NCBI RefSeq assembly: GCF_024171865.1
Contig: NZ_JAMTCN010000007.1
Location: 145,556 to 209,555, forward strand
Direction: 5' to 3'
DNA length: 64,000 bases
From: Prauserella aidingensis
Lineage (GTDB): Bacteria > Actinomycetota > Actinomycetes > Mycobacteriales > Pseudonocardiaceae
In this document: positions 9,530 through 22,340 of the stretch, piece after piece
Position numbering within the stretch: the stretch's first letter is position 1
Layout of the letters: each line of letters begins with the position of its first letter
Notes under the pieces: model-generated
What the model saw: only the letters and a program-made list of their open reading frames with translations
Told to the model about the DNA's origin: nothing
The model's database searches: none
Program-made: the position numbers and the translations under genes

Positions 9530-10209
9530 CCCGGCCTGCCGCGTCCGGGGTGGACTCACAACCCGACGACGCGGTGGCCGGCGACGCGGTGGCCGACGAG
9601 GTGGAGCCCGACGACGATCCGGACACCGACGGCACCGACGGCACCGACGGCACCGACGGCACCGACGGCGCCGTGGGCGAGGACGCGACCGCGGCCCCGC
9701 GTCGCGGGCCGGCGAGTCGGAGGGCGACGGTGCCTGCGGTGCTGGCCGCGGTGTGCGTCGTGGCCGCGGCGAGCGCGGTCTGGCTGGGGGTGCAGGCAGG
9801 GCGAGCGGCGCCGGCCGACGTGGCACACGTCGACGGGGAGCGGACGCGGCAGGTGAGCGAGCAGGTCGGTCAGGCCGTCACGGCCGTGTTCTCGTACGAC
9901 CGCGGCGATCTGGCGCGTACCGAGCGGGCTGCCGACCGGATGCTCACCGGAGCGGCGCGCCGGGAGTACGACGCCACGTTTGCCAGACTCCGCGAGCAGG
10001 CGGGCGGGTCCGGTGCGGTGCAGTCGACGACGGTGCGGTCGGTCGGCGTGCGCAGCCTGGAGGGTGACCGTGCGCAGCTGCTCGTGCTGGCCGATCGCCG
10101 GGTGCTCGACCGGGACATGCGCTCGCGCGGTTCGCACGTGGTGTGGATCGACGTCGTGGCGGTGCACGCCGACGGAGGCTGGCGGATCGCCGAGATGTCC
10201 CCGCTGTGA
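9526..10209 (+). CDS. Mce-associated membrane protein, second
   Basis: About 227 aa, starting at GTG 9526 in a GTGA overlap. The cytoplasmic N-terminal 65 residues are strongly acidic and contain a five-fold Thr-Asp-Gly repeat. A transmembrane segment (PAVLAAVCVVAAASAVWLGV) and an extracytoplasmic domain follow, the latter with the pattern VTAVFSYDRGDLARTE common in Mce-associated proteins. It is the last gene of the mce operon. An earlier GTG at 9493 is in frame but would add only antiphase residues of the upstream gene. Confidence 0.85.
   Translation: MTRPAASGVDSQPDDAVAGDAVADEVEPDDDPDTDGTDGTDGTDGTDGAVGEDATAAPRRGPASRRATVPAVLAAVCVVAAASAVWLGVQAGRAAPADVAHVDGERTRQVSEQVGQAVTAVFSYDRGDLARTERAADRMLTGAARREYDATFARLREQAGGSGAVQSTTVRSVGVRSLEGDRAQLLVLADRRVLDRDMRSRGSHVVWIDVVAVHADGGWRIAEMSPL
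9628..9672 (+). repeat. 9-bp tandem repeat coding Thr-Asp-Gly units
   Basis: GACGGCACC-type nonamers repeat about five times in frame within the acidic N-terminus of the second Mce-associated protein. Copy number could vary by slippage without breaking the frame. Confidence 0.8.
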
Positions 10210-10375
10210 GTGCGCGAACGTGCGAGCCCGGTGGTGGTGTGCTGATCATGGAGGAGGCGGTTGCGCCGGGCCCAGGGGTGGCAGCGGCGGTGATCGGACC
10301 CGGTGGTGATCGGATGCGGAGGTGACCGGACCCGGTGGGAATCGGGCACGGACGGGAGTGGACGTTGCCAGAAAC

Positions 10376-10389
10376 TGAAACACGTTCTA
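10376..10389 (+). promoter_or_regulatory. KstR-type operator
   Basis: TGAAACACGTTCTA fits the published KstR operator pattern TnnAACnnGTTnnA at every fixed position. It lies 47 bases before the glycosyltransferase ATG, in the only sizeable gap (10210-10436) between the mce operon and the next operon. KstR is the TetR-family repressor of steroid catabolism in mycobacteria and rhodococci. A steroid-dependent promoter here is inferred. Confidence 0.75.
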
Positions 10390-10436
10390 GTCTTGCTCGA
10401 TGATCATGGCGATCGTCCGGCGGGTGAGGTGATCGG

Positions 10437-11666
10437 ATGCGCATCGCGTTGTTGTCCTACCGGAGCAAGCCGCACTGCGGCGGGCAGGGCGTGTACGTGC
10501 GGCACCTCAGCCGTGGACTGGCCGAGCTCGGCCACGACGTCGAGGTGCTGTCCGGGCAGCCGTATCCGGAGCTCGACGACCCGGTCCGGCTCACGGAGGT
10601 GCCGAGCCTCGACCTGTACCGCGAGCCCGACCCGTTCCGCACCCCGCGGCTCGGCGAGTACCGCGATGCGATCGACCTGCTCGAGACCGGCGCCATGTGG
10701 ACGGCCGGATTCCCGGAGCCGCTGACGTTCAGCCTCCGCGCCGCGCGGCTGTTGCGGCGACGAGCGGCCGAGTTCGACGTCGTGCACGACAACCAGTGCC
10801 TCGGCTACGGCCTGCTCGGCCTGCAGCGTGCGGGCGTGCCGCTGGCGGCCACGGTCCACCACCCCATCACCCGCGACCGGGTCGCCGACCTGGCTGCCGC
10901 GCCCTGGCGGCGCAGGCTCGCGGTGCGCCGCTGGTACGGGTTCGTGACGATGCAGGCCCGGGTCGCCCGGCGGCTGCCGCGGCTGATCACCGTGTCGCAG
11001 GCGTCGGCGGGCGACATCGCCGAGGACTTCCGCGTGAGCCCGGACCGCCTCACCACGATCCCGCTCGGCGTCGACACCGAGCTCTTCCGTCCCGCCCGGG
11101 AGCGGGCGCCGGGCCGCATCGTCGCGGTGGCCAGTGCCGACGTCCCGCTGAAAGGCGTCCGGCACCTGCTCGAGGCCGTGGCGAAACTGCGGGCCGAACG
11201 CGCCGTGGAACTGGTGCTGGTCAGCAAGCTCGCCGACGACGGGCCGACGAGGCGGCTCATCGACGAGCTGGCGATCGGTGACGTCGTGCGCGCGGTGCAC
11301 GGGCTGGCCGACGGCGACCTGGCCGACCTCCTGGCGTCGGCGGAGGTGGCGTGCGTGCCGTCGCTGTACGAGGGCTTCTCGCTGCCGACGGTCGAAGCGA
11401 TGGCGTGCGGCACACCCCTCGTGGTCAGCCGTGCGGGCGCGTTGCCGGAAGTGGTGGGCGACTGCGCGCGGCTCGTGCCACCCGGTGACACGGAGGCGCT
11501 GACGCGCGAGCTGGCGGCGGTGCTCGACGACCGGGAGGCGCGGGGCCGGCTCGGCGAGGCGGGCAGAGCTCGGGCCCTCGAACGGTACAGCTGGCGATCC
11601 GTCGCCGCGTCCACAGTGGACGTGTATCGCGAGGTGATCGACCGGACACGGCGAAAGGCGGGGTAG
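10437..11666 (+). CDS. GT-B glycosyltransferase, family 4
   Basis: A 409-aa GT4-type glycosyltransferase with both Rossmann-like halves. The N-terminal glycine-rich loop (GGQG at 15-18) and the C-terminal motif EGFSLPTVEA (312-321), carrying the two glutamates of the nucleotide-sugar site, are visible. GVDTELF and LASAEVACVPS are typical of the family. No signal peptide or membrane segment, so it is cytosolic or membrane-peripheral. Donor and acceptor are unknown. It begins an apparent operon: its TAG directly abuts the ATG of a methyltransferase. A KstR-type site lies 47 bases upstream, which suggests a steroid-responsive role, an inference. Confidence 0.9.
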   Translation: MRIALLSYRSKPHCGGQGVYVRHLSRGLAELGHDVEVLSGQPYPELDDPVRLTEVPSLDLYREPDPFRTPRLGEYRDAIDLLETGAMWTAGFPEPLTFSLRAARLLRRRAAEFDVVHDNQCLGYGLLGLQRAGVPLAATVHHPITRDRVADLAAAPWRRRLAVRRWYGFVTMQARVARRLPRLITVSQASAGDIAEDFRVSPDRLTTIPLGVDTELFRPARERAPGRIVAVASADVPLKGVRHLLEAVAKLRAERAVELVLVSKLADDGPTRRLIDELAIGDVVRAVHGLADGDLADLLASAEVACVPSLYEGFSLPTVEAMACGTPLVVSRAGALPEVVGDCARLVPPGDTEALTRELAAVLDDREARGRLGEAGRARALERYSWRSVAASTVDVYREVIDRTRRKAG

Positions 11667-12453
11667 ATGCTGACGGTGGATTTCGACCGTATCGGGGTCG
11701 GACCGGGTACGACGGTGATCGACGTCGGCTGCGGCGCGGGCAGGCACGCGTTCGAGGCGTACCGCCGGGGTGCGGATGTGGTGGCGTTCGACCAGGACAA
11801 GTCGGCGCTCGGCGACGTCGAGACGATGTTCGCCGCGATGTCGGCCGAAGGGCACGTGCCGGACGGTGCCGCGGCCACCACGGTGGCGGGCGACGCGCTG
11901 CGGCTGCCGTTCCCGGACGGCGCGTTCGACTGCGTGATCGCCTCGGAGATCCTGGAGCACGTCCCCGACGACGAGCGGGCCATCGCCGAGTTGGTCCGCG
12001 TGGCACGGCCCGGCGGGTCCGTCGTCGTCACCGTGCCGCGGTGGCTGCCGGAACGGGTGTGCTGGCTGCTCTCCGACGCCTACCACGAGGTCGAGGGCGG
12101 ACATGTGCGCATCTATCGCGGCGCCGAGCTGCGCGGCAAGCTGCGCGGCGCCGGGTTGCGGCCCGTCGCCGGGGAGCACGCCCACGCGTTGCACGCACCG
12201 TACTGGTGGCTCAAATGCGCCGTCGGGCCCGACAACGACGACCATCCGCTGGTCAAGGCCTACCACCGGGTGCTGGTGTGGGACATGATGCGCGCCCCCT
12301 GGCCGACGCGCACCGCCGAGCGGCTGCTCGACCCCGTGCTGGGCAAGAGCCTCGCGGTCTACAGCGTCAAGGACGCCGGCGCCGTCGAGAACACGGGCGA
12401 CGACGGCGGACAGGGCGCTGGGACCGGCGCCGCAGGCGGCGAGGGGGTGGCCG

Positions 12454-12467
<14 letters not shown>
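11667..12467 (+). CDS. class I SAM-dependent methyltransferase
   Basis: A 266-aa Methyltransf_11-type enzyme. Motif I is VIDVGCGAG (residues 17-25), the acidic loop after it is VVAFDQDKSAL, and motif post-II is FDCVIASEILEHV. The start codon touches the stop of the glycosyltransferase, so the two are almost certainly cotranscribed. The C-terminal 40 residues are Gly/Ala-rich and overlap the next gene by 14 bases. The substrate is unknown; a glycosylated lipid or product of the neighbouring enzyme is a reasonable guess. Confidence 0.88.
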
Positions 12468-15990
<3,523 letters not shown>

Positions 15991-15994
<4 letters not shown>

Positions 15995-16185
15995 GGATCG
16001 TCGTCGACTGGGACCTGTGCGAATCCAACGGCATCTGTGAAGCCGTCGCCCCCGACGTGTTCGAACTGGACGAGGACGAGAACCTGATTCTCAAGGCGGA
16101 CCCGGACGCCGAGAACCGCGGCCGCATCCTGCAGGCCGTGGAGTCGTGCCCGAAGGCCGCGCTGTCGCTGGACGAGTCCGAGTGA
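15991..16185 (+). CDS. single-cluster ferredoxin, FdxD-like
   Basis: A 64-aa ferredoxin starting at ATG 15991, with AGGAGG at 15978-15983. Three cluster ligands are visible: Cys10, Cys16 (CESNGIC) and the Cys of SCPKAAL. This is the pattern of [3Fe-4S]/[4Fe-4S] ferredoxins serving cytochrome P450s and other oxygenases. It closely resembles FdxD, a small ferredoxin of the mycobacterial KstR regulon. Overlaps on both sides (ATGA, GTGA) place it in one translation-coupled unit with two steroid-type flavoproteins. Its redox partner is not in the window. Confidence 0.88.
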
Positions 16186-18062
16186 CGGGCGGGCAGGAAG
16201 GCGCACCGGGTTCGCGCGACGGAACCGGAGCGGAGGAGTTCGACGTCGTCGTGGTCGGCAGCGGTGCGGCCGGGATGACCGCGGCGTTGCGGGCCGCGCA
16301 CCTCGGCCTGTCCACGGTCGTCCTCGAGAAGGCCGCCGCGTTCGGTGGCTCCACGGCCCGTTCCGGCGGCGGCGTGTGGGTTCCCGGCAACGACGCGCTG
16401 CGGCGGGCCGGCGTGGCGGACACGCCGGAGGCCGCGCGGGAGTACCTGCACGCGATCGTGGGCGATGCGGCCGAACCGGAACGCATCGACGCCTACCTCG
16501 AACACGGCCCGGACGTGCTGTCGTTCGTGGAGCGGACCACGCCGCTGCGGCTCCGCTGGGTGCGCGGCTACTCCGACTACTACCCCGAGGCGCCCGGCGG
16601 CGTGGCGGCCGGGCGATCCGCCGAGCCGAAGCCCGTCGACGCCCGGCTGCTCGGGCAGGACCGCCACCGACTCGAACCGCCGTACAGCGCGCCGCCGCTC
16701 GGCGTGCCGCTCGGGCAGGCGGACTACCGGTGGCTGAGCCTGATCGCGCGTCACCCGCGAGGGGTGCTGACGTTGCTGAGCCTCGGCCTGCGCTGGCTGG
16801 GTGGGCTGCTGCTGGGCAAACGGCAGCTCGTCATGGGGCAGGCGGTCGCCGCGGCGCTGCAGGTCGGCGTCCGGCGCGCCGGCGTCGAGGTGCGGCTGAA
16901 TACTCCACTGCGGCGCCTCGAGACCGACGGCGGCCGGGTCACCGGCGTCGTGGTGGAGCGGGACGGCGAGGAGGCGTTGGTGCGCGCCCGCCACGGCGTG
17001 GTGCTGGCCGCGGGCGGGTTCGAGCACAACGCCGCGATGCGGGAGCGCCACCAGCGCGCTCCGATCGGTACGGAGTGGACGGTCGGTGCGAAGGCCAACA
17101 CCGGCGACGCCATCACCGCCGCGACGGAGGTGGGCGCCGCGGTCGACCTGATGGACGACGCCTGGTGGGGTCCGTCGATCCCGCTTCCGGGCGGACCGTG
17201 GTTCGCGCTGGCGGAACGGTCCCGGCCGGGCAGCATCATGGTCAACGAGCGCGGCGAACGGTTCGTCAACGAGTCGGCGCCCTACGTCGACGCCGTGCAC
17301 GCGATGTACGGCGGTGACCAGGGTCGCGGCGACGGGCCGGGAGACAACATCCCGACCTGGCTCGTGTTCGACCAGCGGTACCGCAACCGGTACATGTTCA
17401 CGGGGCTCGGACCCCGCCAGCCGCTGCCGGGTCGCTGGTACAAGCACGGCATCGTGGTGCAGGCGCCGTCGGTCGGCGAACTGGCCGAGAAGATGGGAGT
17501 ACCGGCCGCCGCGCTCGAGTCCACAGTGGATCGCTTCAACGGGTACGCCAGGAAGGGCGAGGACGCCGAGTTCGGCCGCGGCCGCAGCCGCTACGACCAC
17601 TACTACGGCGACCCGCGGAACCGGCCCAATCCGAGTCTCGGCGAGCTGGACCGGGCGCCGTTCTACGCCGTGAAGATGGTGCCGGGAGACCTCGGCACGA
17701 AGGGCGGCGTGCGCACGGACACCCGGGCGCGGGTGCTGCGCGAGGACGGCTCGGTGATCGACGGGCTCTACGCCGCGGGCAACACCAGTGCCGCGGTCAT
17801 GGGCCGCACCTACGCCGGTCCCGGTGCGACGATCGGCCCGGCGATGGTCTTCGGATATCTGGCCGCCGAGGACCTCGCCGCGACCGGCACCGCCGCGACC
17901 GGCACCGTGTCCGGCACCGGCGTGGCGGACGACGCGCGCGGCGCCGGTGAAGCGCGCGGCGCCGGTGAATCGGGCGGACCGCGCGAGTCCGGCACTGTGG
18001 CCGAATCCGGCACGGCAGGCGTCGGTGGTTCGCACGACACGAGCGCCGAGGGCGCGGCGTAG
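16182..18062 (+). CDS. kstD: 3-ketosteroid delta1-dehydrogenase
   Basis: About 626 aa from GTG 16182 (GTGA overlap). It introduces the 1,2 double bond into 3-ketosteroids such as androstenedione, a prerequisite for opening ring B. FAD fold: VVVVGSGAAG (22-31) and GGSTARSGGGVWVPGN. The C-terminal block GRTYAGPGATIGP is diagnostic: Tyr544 and Gly548 correspond to the catalytic Tyr487 and Gly491 of rhodococcal KstD1. The last 55 or so residues are a low-complexity Thr/Ala/Gly/Glu tail with short repeats, not part of the family core. It ends the operon headed by the KstR-type site at 14327. Confidence 0.9.
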   Translation: MTGGQEGAPGSRDGTGAEEFDVVVVGSGAAGMTAALRAAHLGLSTVVLEKAAAFGGSTARSGGGVWVPGNDALRRAGVADTPEAAREYLHAIVGDAAEPERIDAYLEHGPDVLSFVERTTPLRLRWVRGYSDYYPEAPGGVAAGRSAEPKPVDARLLGQDRHRLEPPYSAPPLGVPLGQADYRWLSLIARHPRGVLTLLSLGLRWLGGLLLGKRQLVMGQAVAAALQVGVRRAGVEVRLNTPLRRLETDGGRVTGVVVERDGEEALVRARHGVVLAAGGFEHNAAMRERHQRAPIGTEWTVGAKANTGDAITAATEVGAAVDLMDDAWWGPSIPLPGGPWFALAERSRPGSIMVNERGERFVNESAPYVDAVHAMYGGDQGRGDGPGDNIPTWLVFDQRYRNRYMFTGLGPRQPLPGRWYKHGIVVQAPSVGELAEKMGVPAAALESTVDRFNGYARKGEDAEFGRGRSRYDHYYGDPRNRPNPSLGELDRAPFYAVKMVPGDLGTKGGVRTDTRARVLREDGSVIDGLYAAGNTSAAVMGRTYAGPGATIGPAMVFGYLAAEDLAATGTAATGTVSGTGVADDARGAGEARGAGESGGPRESGTVAESGTAGVGGSHDTSAEGAA

Positions 18063-18184
18063 CGGCTCCGGCCGAGCCGTCCGTCGCACCCTCGTGTCCG
18101 CCGGCTCCGGCCCTGCCGCGGCCGGAGCCGGCGACGGTCCCGAGCCGCCCGGCGACCGCTGAGTGGCGCGAGTGCGGACGTGGG

Positions 18185-18190
18185 TAACCT
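18185..18190 (+). promoter_or_regulatory. -10 element for leaderless murE
   Basis: TAACCT is followed by exactly six bases and then GTG 18197. Transcription starting at the usual distance would begin at the start codon, which also explains the lack of a ribosome-binding site. Confidence 0.55.
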
Positions 18191-18196
18191 TCCCGC

Positions 18197-19786
18197 GTGT
18201 CTGTCAACAAGCACGAGCGCGATGTCGGCGAGCGCGATGTCACTGCGTCCGGTCGCGCCGGACCGCCGCGGCCCGCGTACACCGAGCCGGTTCCCGTGAC
18301 GACGCTCGTGGCGCGCTCCGACTCCCGGCTCCTCGCCGACCCGACCGCACCGGAAGTGACGGTGACGGGAGCGACGCTGCGGGGGCAGGACGTCCGGCCC
18401 GGCGACCTGTTCGCCGCGCTGCCCGGTGCGCGCGTCCACGGCGCGGATTTCGCCGCTGACGCCATCGCCGCGGGCGCCGCCGCGATCCTCACCGACGAGG
18501 CCGGTGCCGAACGTCCCGCGATCGCCGAGACCGAGCTGCCCGTCCTCGTGCACACCGCGCCGCGCGCGGCCCTCGGCGAGATCGCCGCCTGGATCTACGG
18601 CGAACCGTCGCTGACGCTCAACGTCCTCGGCATCACGGGTACCTCGGGCAAGACCACCACCACGTACCTCGTCGAGGCGGGACTCCGCGCGGCAGGCCAC
18701 ACGACGGGCCTCATCGGCACGGTCGAGACCCGGGTCGCGGGCGAGCGGCTCGCCAGCGCGTTCACCACCCCGGAGGCGCCGGACCTGCAGGCGCTGTTCG
18801 CGCTGATGGTCGAACAGGGCGTGACGCACGTGCCGATGGAGGTCTCCAGCCACGCGTTGAGCCTCGGCCGGGTGAACGGCACCCGGTTCACCGTCGGCGC
18901 GTTCACCAACCTGTCGCAGGACCACCTCGACTTCCACCGCGACATGGACGAGTACTTCGCCGCGAAGGCCCTGCTGTTCGACGGCCGGTCGACGAGCGAG
19001 GTCGTGGTCGTCGACGCCGACTGGGGTCGCAGGCTCGTCACGCCGCAGACGATCACGGTCGGCTCCGGCCCGGACGTCGACGCCGCGTGGCGGGCGAGCG
19101 ACATCGCCGTGACCGCGACGGGCGAGCAGGGCTTCACCCTCCATGCGCCGGACGGACGCACCGCCCGTGCGAGCATCCCGCTGCCGGGTGAGTTCAACGT
19201 CGCCAACGCGACCCTGGCCGCGGCGATCCTCGACACGGCGGGTGTACCGCTCGACACGATCGTCACCGGACTGTCGTCCGTCGAGGTGCCGGGCCGGATG
19301 GAGCGTGTCGCGCTGGGGCAGCCGTTCGCCGCCGTCGTCGACTACGCGCACAAGCCCGCGGCCGTCACGGAGGCGTTGCGGGCGCTGCGGGCGCGCACGC
19401 AGGGGCGCATCATCACGGTGCTCGGATGCGGCGGCGATCGCGACACCGCGAAGCGCCCCGTCATGGGCGAGGCGGCGGTACGCGGCAGTGAGCTCGTGAT
19501 CGTCACCGACGACAATCCGCGCAGCGAGGACCCGGCGGCCATCCGGGCCGAGATGCTGCGGGGCGCCCGGGCCGTGCCCGCGGCCGACGCGGGTGAGATC
19601 CGCGAGATCGGCGACCGCAGGGAGGCCATCGTCGCGGCGGTCGCCGCGGCCGGCCCCGGCGACGTCGTGCTCGTGGCGGGCAAAGGACATGAGAGCGGGC
19701 AGAACATCGCGGGCGTGGTGCATCCCTTCGCCGACCGGGATGAACTCGCGGCCGCCATCCGCGACGGACTCGAGGTGAGCGTGTGA
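18197..19786 (+). CDS. murE: UDP-MurNAc-tripeptide synthetase
   Basis: A 529-aa Mur ligase that adds the third stem residue to UDP-MurNAc-L-Ala-D-Glu in the cytosol. The ATP loop is GTSGKTT (148-154). DNPR at 439-442 is the signature of meso-diaminopimelate-adding enzymes, so the wall is meso-DAP type. The N-terminal 40 residues before the family core are extra. The GTG 18197 start is supported by the -10 element six bases upstream. It begins the dcw segment here, with kstD rather than pbpB on its 5' side, and overlaps murF by GTGA. Confidence 0.94.
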   Translation: MSVNKHERDVGERDVTASGRAGPPRPAYTEPVPVTTLVARSDSRLLADPTAPEVTVTGATLRGQDVRPGDLFAALPGARVHGADFAADAIAAGAAAILTDEAGAERPAIAETELPVLVHTAPRAALGEIAAWIYGEPSLTLNVLGITGTSGKTTTTYLVEAGLRAAGHTTGLIGTVETRVAGERLASAFTTPEAPDLQALFALMVEQGVTHVPMEVSSHALSLGRVNGTRFTVGAFTNLSQDHLDFHRDMDEYFAAKALLFDGRSTSEVVVVDADWGRRLVTPQTITVGSGPDVDAAWRASDIAVTATGEQGFTLHAPDGRTARASIPLPGEFNVANATLAAAILDTAGVPLDTIVTGLSSVEVPGRMERVALGQPFAAVVDYAHKPAAVTEALRALRARTQGRIITVLGCGGDRDTAKRPVMGEAAVRGSELVIVTDDNPRSEDPAAIRAEMLRGARAVPAADAGEIREIGDRREAIVAAVAAAGPGDVVLVAGKGHESGQNIAGVVHPFADRDELAAAIRDGLEVSV

Positions 19787-21255
19787 TCGAGATGAGCATG
19801 GCCGAGATCGCCGAGGTGACCGGCGGCCGGCTGCACCGGGCCGACGGCACCGAGCGCGTGACGGCGTCGGTCGAATTCGACTCGCGCAAGCTCACCGACG
19901 GGGGACTGTTCGTGGCGCTGCCCGGTGAACGGGTCGACGGGCACGAGTTCGCGGCGAAGGCCGTCGCCGACGGTGCCGCGGGCGTGCTCGCGGGCCGCGA
20001 GGTGGACGCGCCGTCGGTCGTCGCACCGCCGGTCGAGGCGGCCCACGCGGGCGCGATGGCGCTGGCAGGCGACAGCGACGGGTCCGGTGCCGCGGTGCTC
20101 GCCGCGCTCGGCAGGCTCGCGCGGCACGTCGTCACCCGGCTGACCGAGGGCGGGACGACGGTCGTCGGTGTGACCGGTTCGTCCGGCAAGACCTCCACCA
20201 AGGACCTCATCGCCCAGCTGCTCGAACCGCTCGGCCCGACGATCGCCCCGCCCGGTTCGTTCAACAACGAGCTCGGCCACCCCTGGACCGCGCTGCGGTC
20301 GGACGCCTCGACGCGCAACCTCGTGCTGGAGCTGTCGGCGCGCGGGCCCGGACACATCGCCGAGCTGGCGCGGATCGCGCCCCCGACGATCGGTGCCGTG
20401 CTCAACGTGGGCACCGCCCACGTCGGCGAGTTCGGCTCCCGTGAGGGCATCGCGCAGACGAAGGGGGAGCTGGTCGAGGCGCTGCCGGCCGACGGTGTGG
20501 CCGTGCTCAACGCCGACGACCCACTGGTCGCCGCGATGGCTTCCCGCACCGCGGCGCGGGTCGTGTTCGTCGGCGAGAGCGCCGAGGCGACCGTCCGGGC
20601 CGAGGACGTCCGCCTCGACGACCAGGCGCGCGCCTCGTTCCGGCTCGTCGCCCCGCAGGGCACCGCCGACGTGACGCTGTCCCTGCACGGTGAGCACCAC
20701 GTCGGCAACGCCCTCACCGCCGCGGCCATCGCCCTCGAACTGGGCACGCCCGTCGCCGAGGTGGCCGAGCGGCTCTCGGGTGCCGAGCGCCGGTCGTCGC
20801 GTCGCATGGAGGTCACCACCCGCGAGGACGGCGTCACGGTGCTCAACGACTCCTACAACGCCAACCCCGAGTCGATGAAGGCGGCGCTCAAGACCCTGGC
20901 GTCGATGGCCCGGTCCAGCGGCAGACGATCATGGGCGGTCCTGTCGGAGATGGGCGAACTGGGTACCGATAGCGTGTCCGCGCACGACGAGATCGGCAGG
21001 CTCGCGGTGCGCCTGAACATCAGCAGGCTCGTGGTGGTCGGAGACGCGGCCGCCCCGATGCACACCGGTGCCAGCCACGAAGGTTCTTGGGGAGAGGAGT
21101 CGGTTCTGGTTCCCGACACCGACGCGGCCGTCGCCCTGCTGCGCGACGAACTGCGTTCCGACGACGTGGTCCTGGTCAAGGCCTCCAAGGTCGCCGAGAT
21201 GTGGCGAGTGGCCGACGCGCTGCTGGCCGGCACCGGGCTGGAGGGCACCCAGTGA
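19783..21255 (+). CDS. murF: UDP-MurNAc-tripeptide:D-Ala-D-Ala ligase
   Basis: A 490-aa Mur ligase adding D-Ala-D-Ala to the UDP-MurNAc-tripeptide. ATP loop GSSGKTS at 132-138; [11 protein letters not shown] is the typical MurF motif. GTG 19783 overlaps the murE stop; ATG 19792 is a possible alternative start. The gene overlaps mraY by GTGA. Confidence 0.94.
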   Translation: MIEMSMAEIAEVTGGRLHRADGTERVTASVEFDSRKLTDGGLFVALPGERVDGHEFAAKAVADGAAGVLAGREVDAPSVVAPPVEAAHAGAMALAGDSDGSGAAVLAALGRLARHVVTRLTEGGTTVVGVTGSSGKTSTKDLIAQLLEPLGPTIAPPGSFNNELGHPWTALRSDASTRNLVLELSARGPGHIAELARIAPPTIGAVLNVGTAHVGEFGSREGIAQTKGELVEALPADGVAVLNADDPLVAAMASRTAARVVFVGESAEATVRAEDVRLDDQARASFRLVAPQGTADVTLSLHGEHHVGNALTAAAIALELGTPVAEVAERLSGAERRSSRRMEVTTREDGVTVLNDSYNANPESMKAALKTLASMARSSGRRSWAVLSEMGELGTDSVSAHDEIGRLAVRLNISRLVVVGDAAAPMHTGASHEGSWGEESVLVPDTDAAVALLRDELRSDDVVLVKASKVAEMWRVADALLAGTGLEGTQ

Positions 21256-22337
21256 TCAGCATCCTGATCGCGGCCTCGGTGGGGCTGCTGATCTCCATCC
21301 TGTTCACCCCCTACCTCATCCGGGCGTTCTCGAAGCAGGGCTTCGGGCAGGAGATCCGGGAGGAGGGTCCGGAGGGACATCGGTCGAAACGCGGCACGCC
21401 CACGATGGGCGGCGTGGCGATCATCGTCGCGATGGTCGTCGCCTACTTCGTGGCGCACCTGGTCGACCTGATCCGCGATTCGTCGAACTCCGGGCCGACG
21501 GCGTCCGGTCTGCTCGTGCTCTTCCTGTCCGTCGGACTCGGCCTGGTCGGCTTCCTCGACGACTTCATCAAGATCCGCAAACAGCGCAACCTCGGCCTGA
21601 ACAAGACGGCCAAGCTGGTCGGCCAGCTGCTCGTGGCGGTTGTGTTCGGCATCCTCGCGCTGCAGTTCGTCAACGACAACGGCCTGGCCCCTGCCTCGCA
21701 GCACCTGTCGTACGTGCGGGACCTGTCGCTGATTTTCTTCCCGGTCCCCGTGTTCATCCTGTTCTGTTACCTGCTGATCTCGGCGTGGTCGAACGCGGTG
21801 AACTTCACCGACGGGCTCGACGGCCTCGCAGGTGGCGCCGGGGCGATGGTGCTGGTCACGTACGTGGTGATCGCGTTCTGGCAGGCCCGGCTCAGCTGTG
21901 TCGAGACGCCGCAGGCCGCGTGCTACGACGTCCGGGACCCGCTCGACCTCGCCGTGGTGGCCGCGGCCGCAGCGGGCGGCTGCGTCGGCTTCCTGTGGTG
22001 GAACGCCGCACCCGCGAAGATCTTCATGGGCGACACCGGATCGCTCGCACTCGGTGGTCTCATCGCGGGCCTGTCGATGACGACGCGCACCGAGCTGCTC
22101 GCCATCGTCATCGGCGGGCTGTTCGTCGTCGAGATGGTGTCGGTCGTGCTGCAGATCGCCGTCTTCCGCACCACGCGCAAGCGGCTGTTCCGCATGGCAC
22201 CGTTCCATCACCACTTCGAGCTCTCGGGCTGGGCCGAGACGACGGTGATCATCAGGTTCTGGCTGCTCGCGGCCGTGTGCTGCATGTTCGGTCTGGGCCT
22301 GTTCTACAGCGAACAGCTCGGGCTCGGCGGAGGCTGA
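21252..22337 (+). CDS. mraY: phospho-MurNAc-pentapeptide translocase
   Basis: A 361-aa integral membrane transferase that makes lipid I from UDP-MurNAc-pentapeptide and undecaprenyl phosphate. About ten transmembrane segments are visible. Hallmarks are [16 protein letters not shown] (the DD pair), [27 protein letters not shown] and the histidine cluster PFHHHFE. The start is GTG 21252 overlapping the murF stop; the open frame upstream to 21087 is antiphase murF. Confidence 0.95.
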   Translation: MISILIAASVGLLISILFTPYLIRAFSKQGFGQEIREEGPEGHRSKRGTPTMGGVAIIVAMVVAYFVAHLVDLIRDSSNSGPTASGLLVLFLSVGLGLVGFLDDFIKIRKQRNLGLNKTAKLVGQLLVAVVFGILALQFVNDNGLAPASQHLSYVRDLSLIFFPVPVFILFCYLLISAWSNAVNFTDGLDGLAGGAGAMVLVTYVVIAFWQARLSCVETPQAACYDVRDPLDLAVVAAAAAGGCVGFLWWNAAPAKIFMGDTGSLALGGLIAGLSMTTRTELLAIVIGGLFVVEMVSVVLQIAVFRTTRKRLFRMAPFHHHFELSGWAETTVIIRFWLLAAVCCMFGLGLFYSEQLGLGGG

Positions 22338-22340
22338 TCG

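Noticed and set aside
10233..10325. Mini gene of about 28 codons before the KstR-type site
   Set aside because: It starts with GTG and an internal ATG but has no ribosome-binding site and is built from local repeats.
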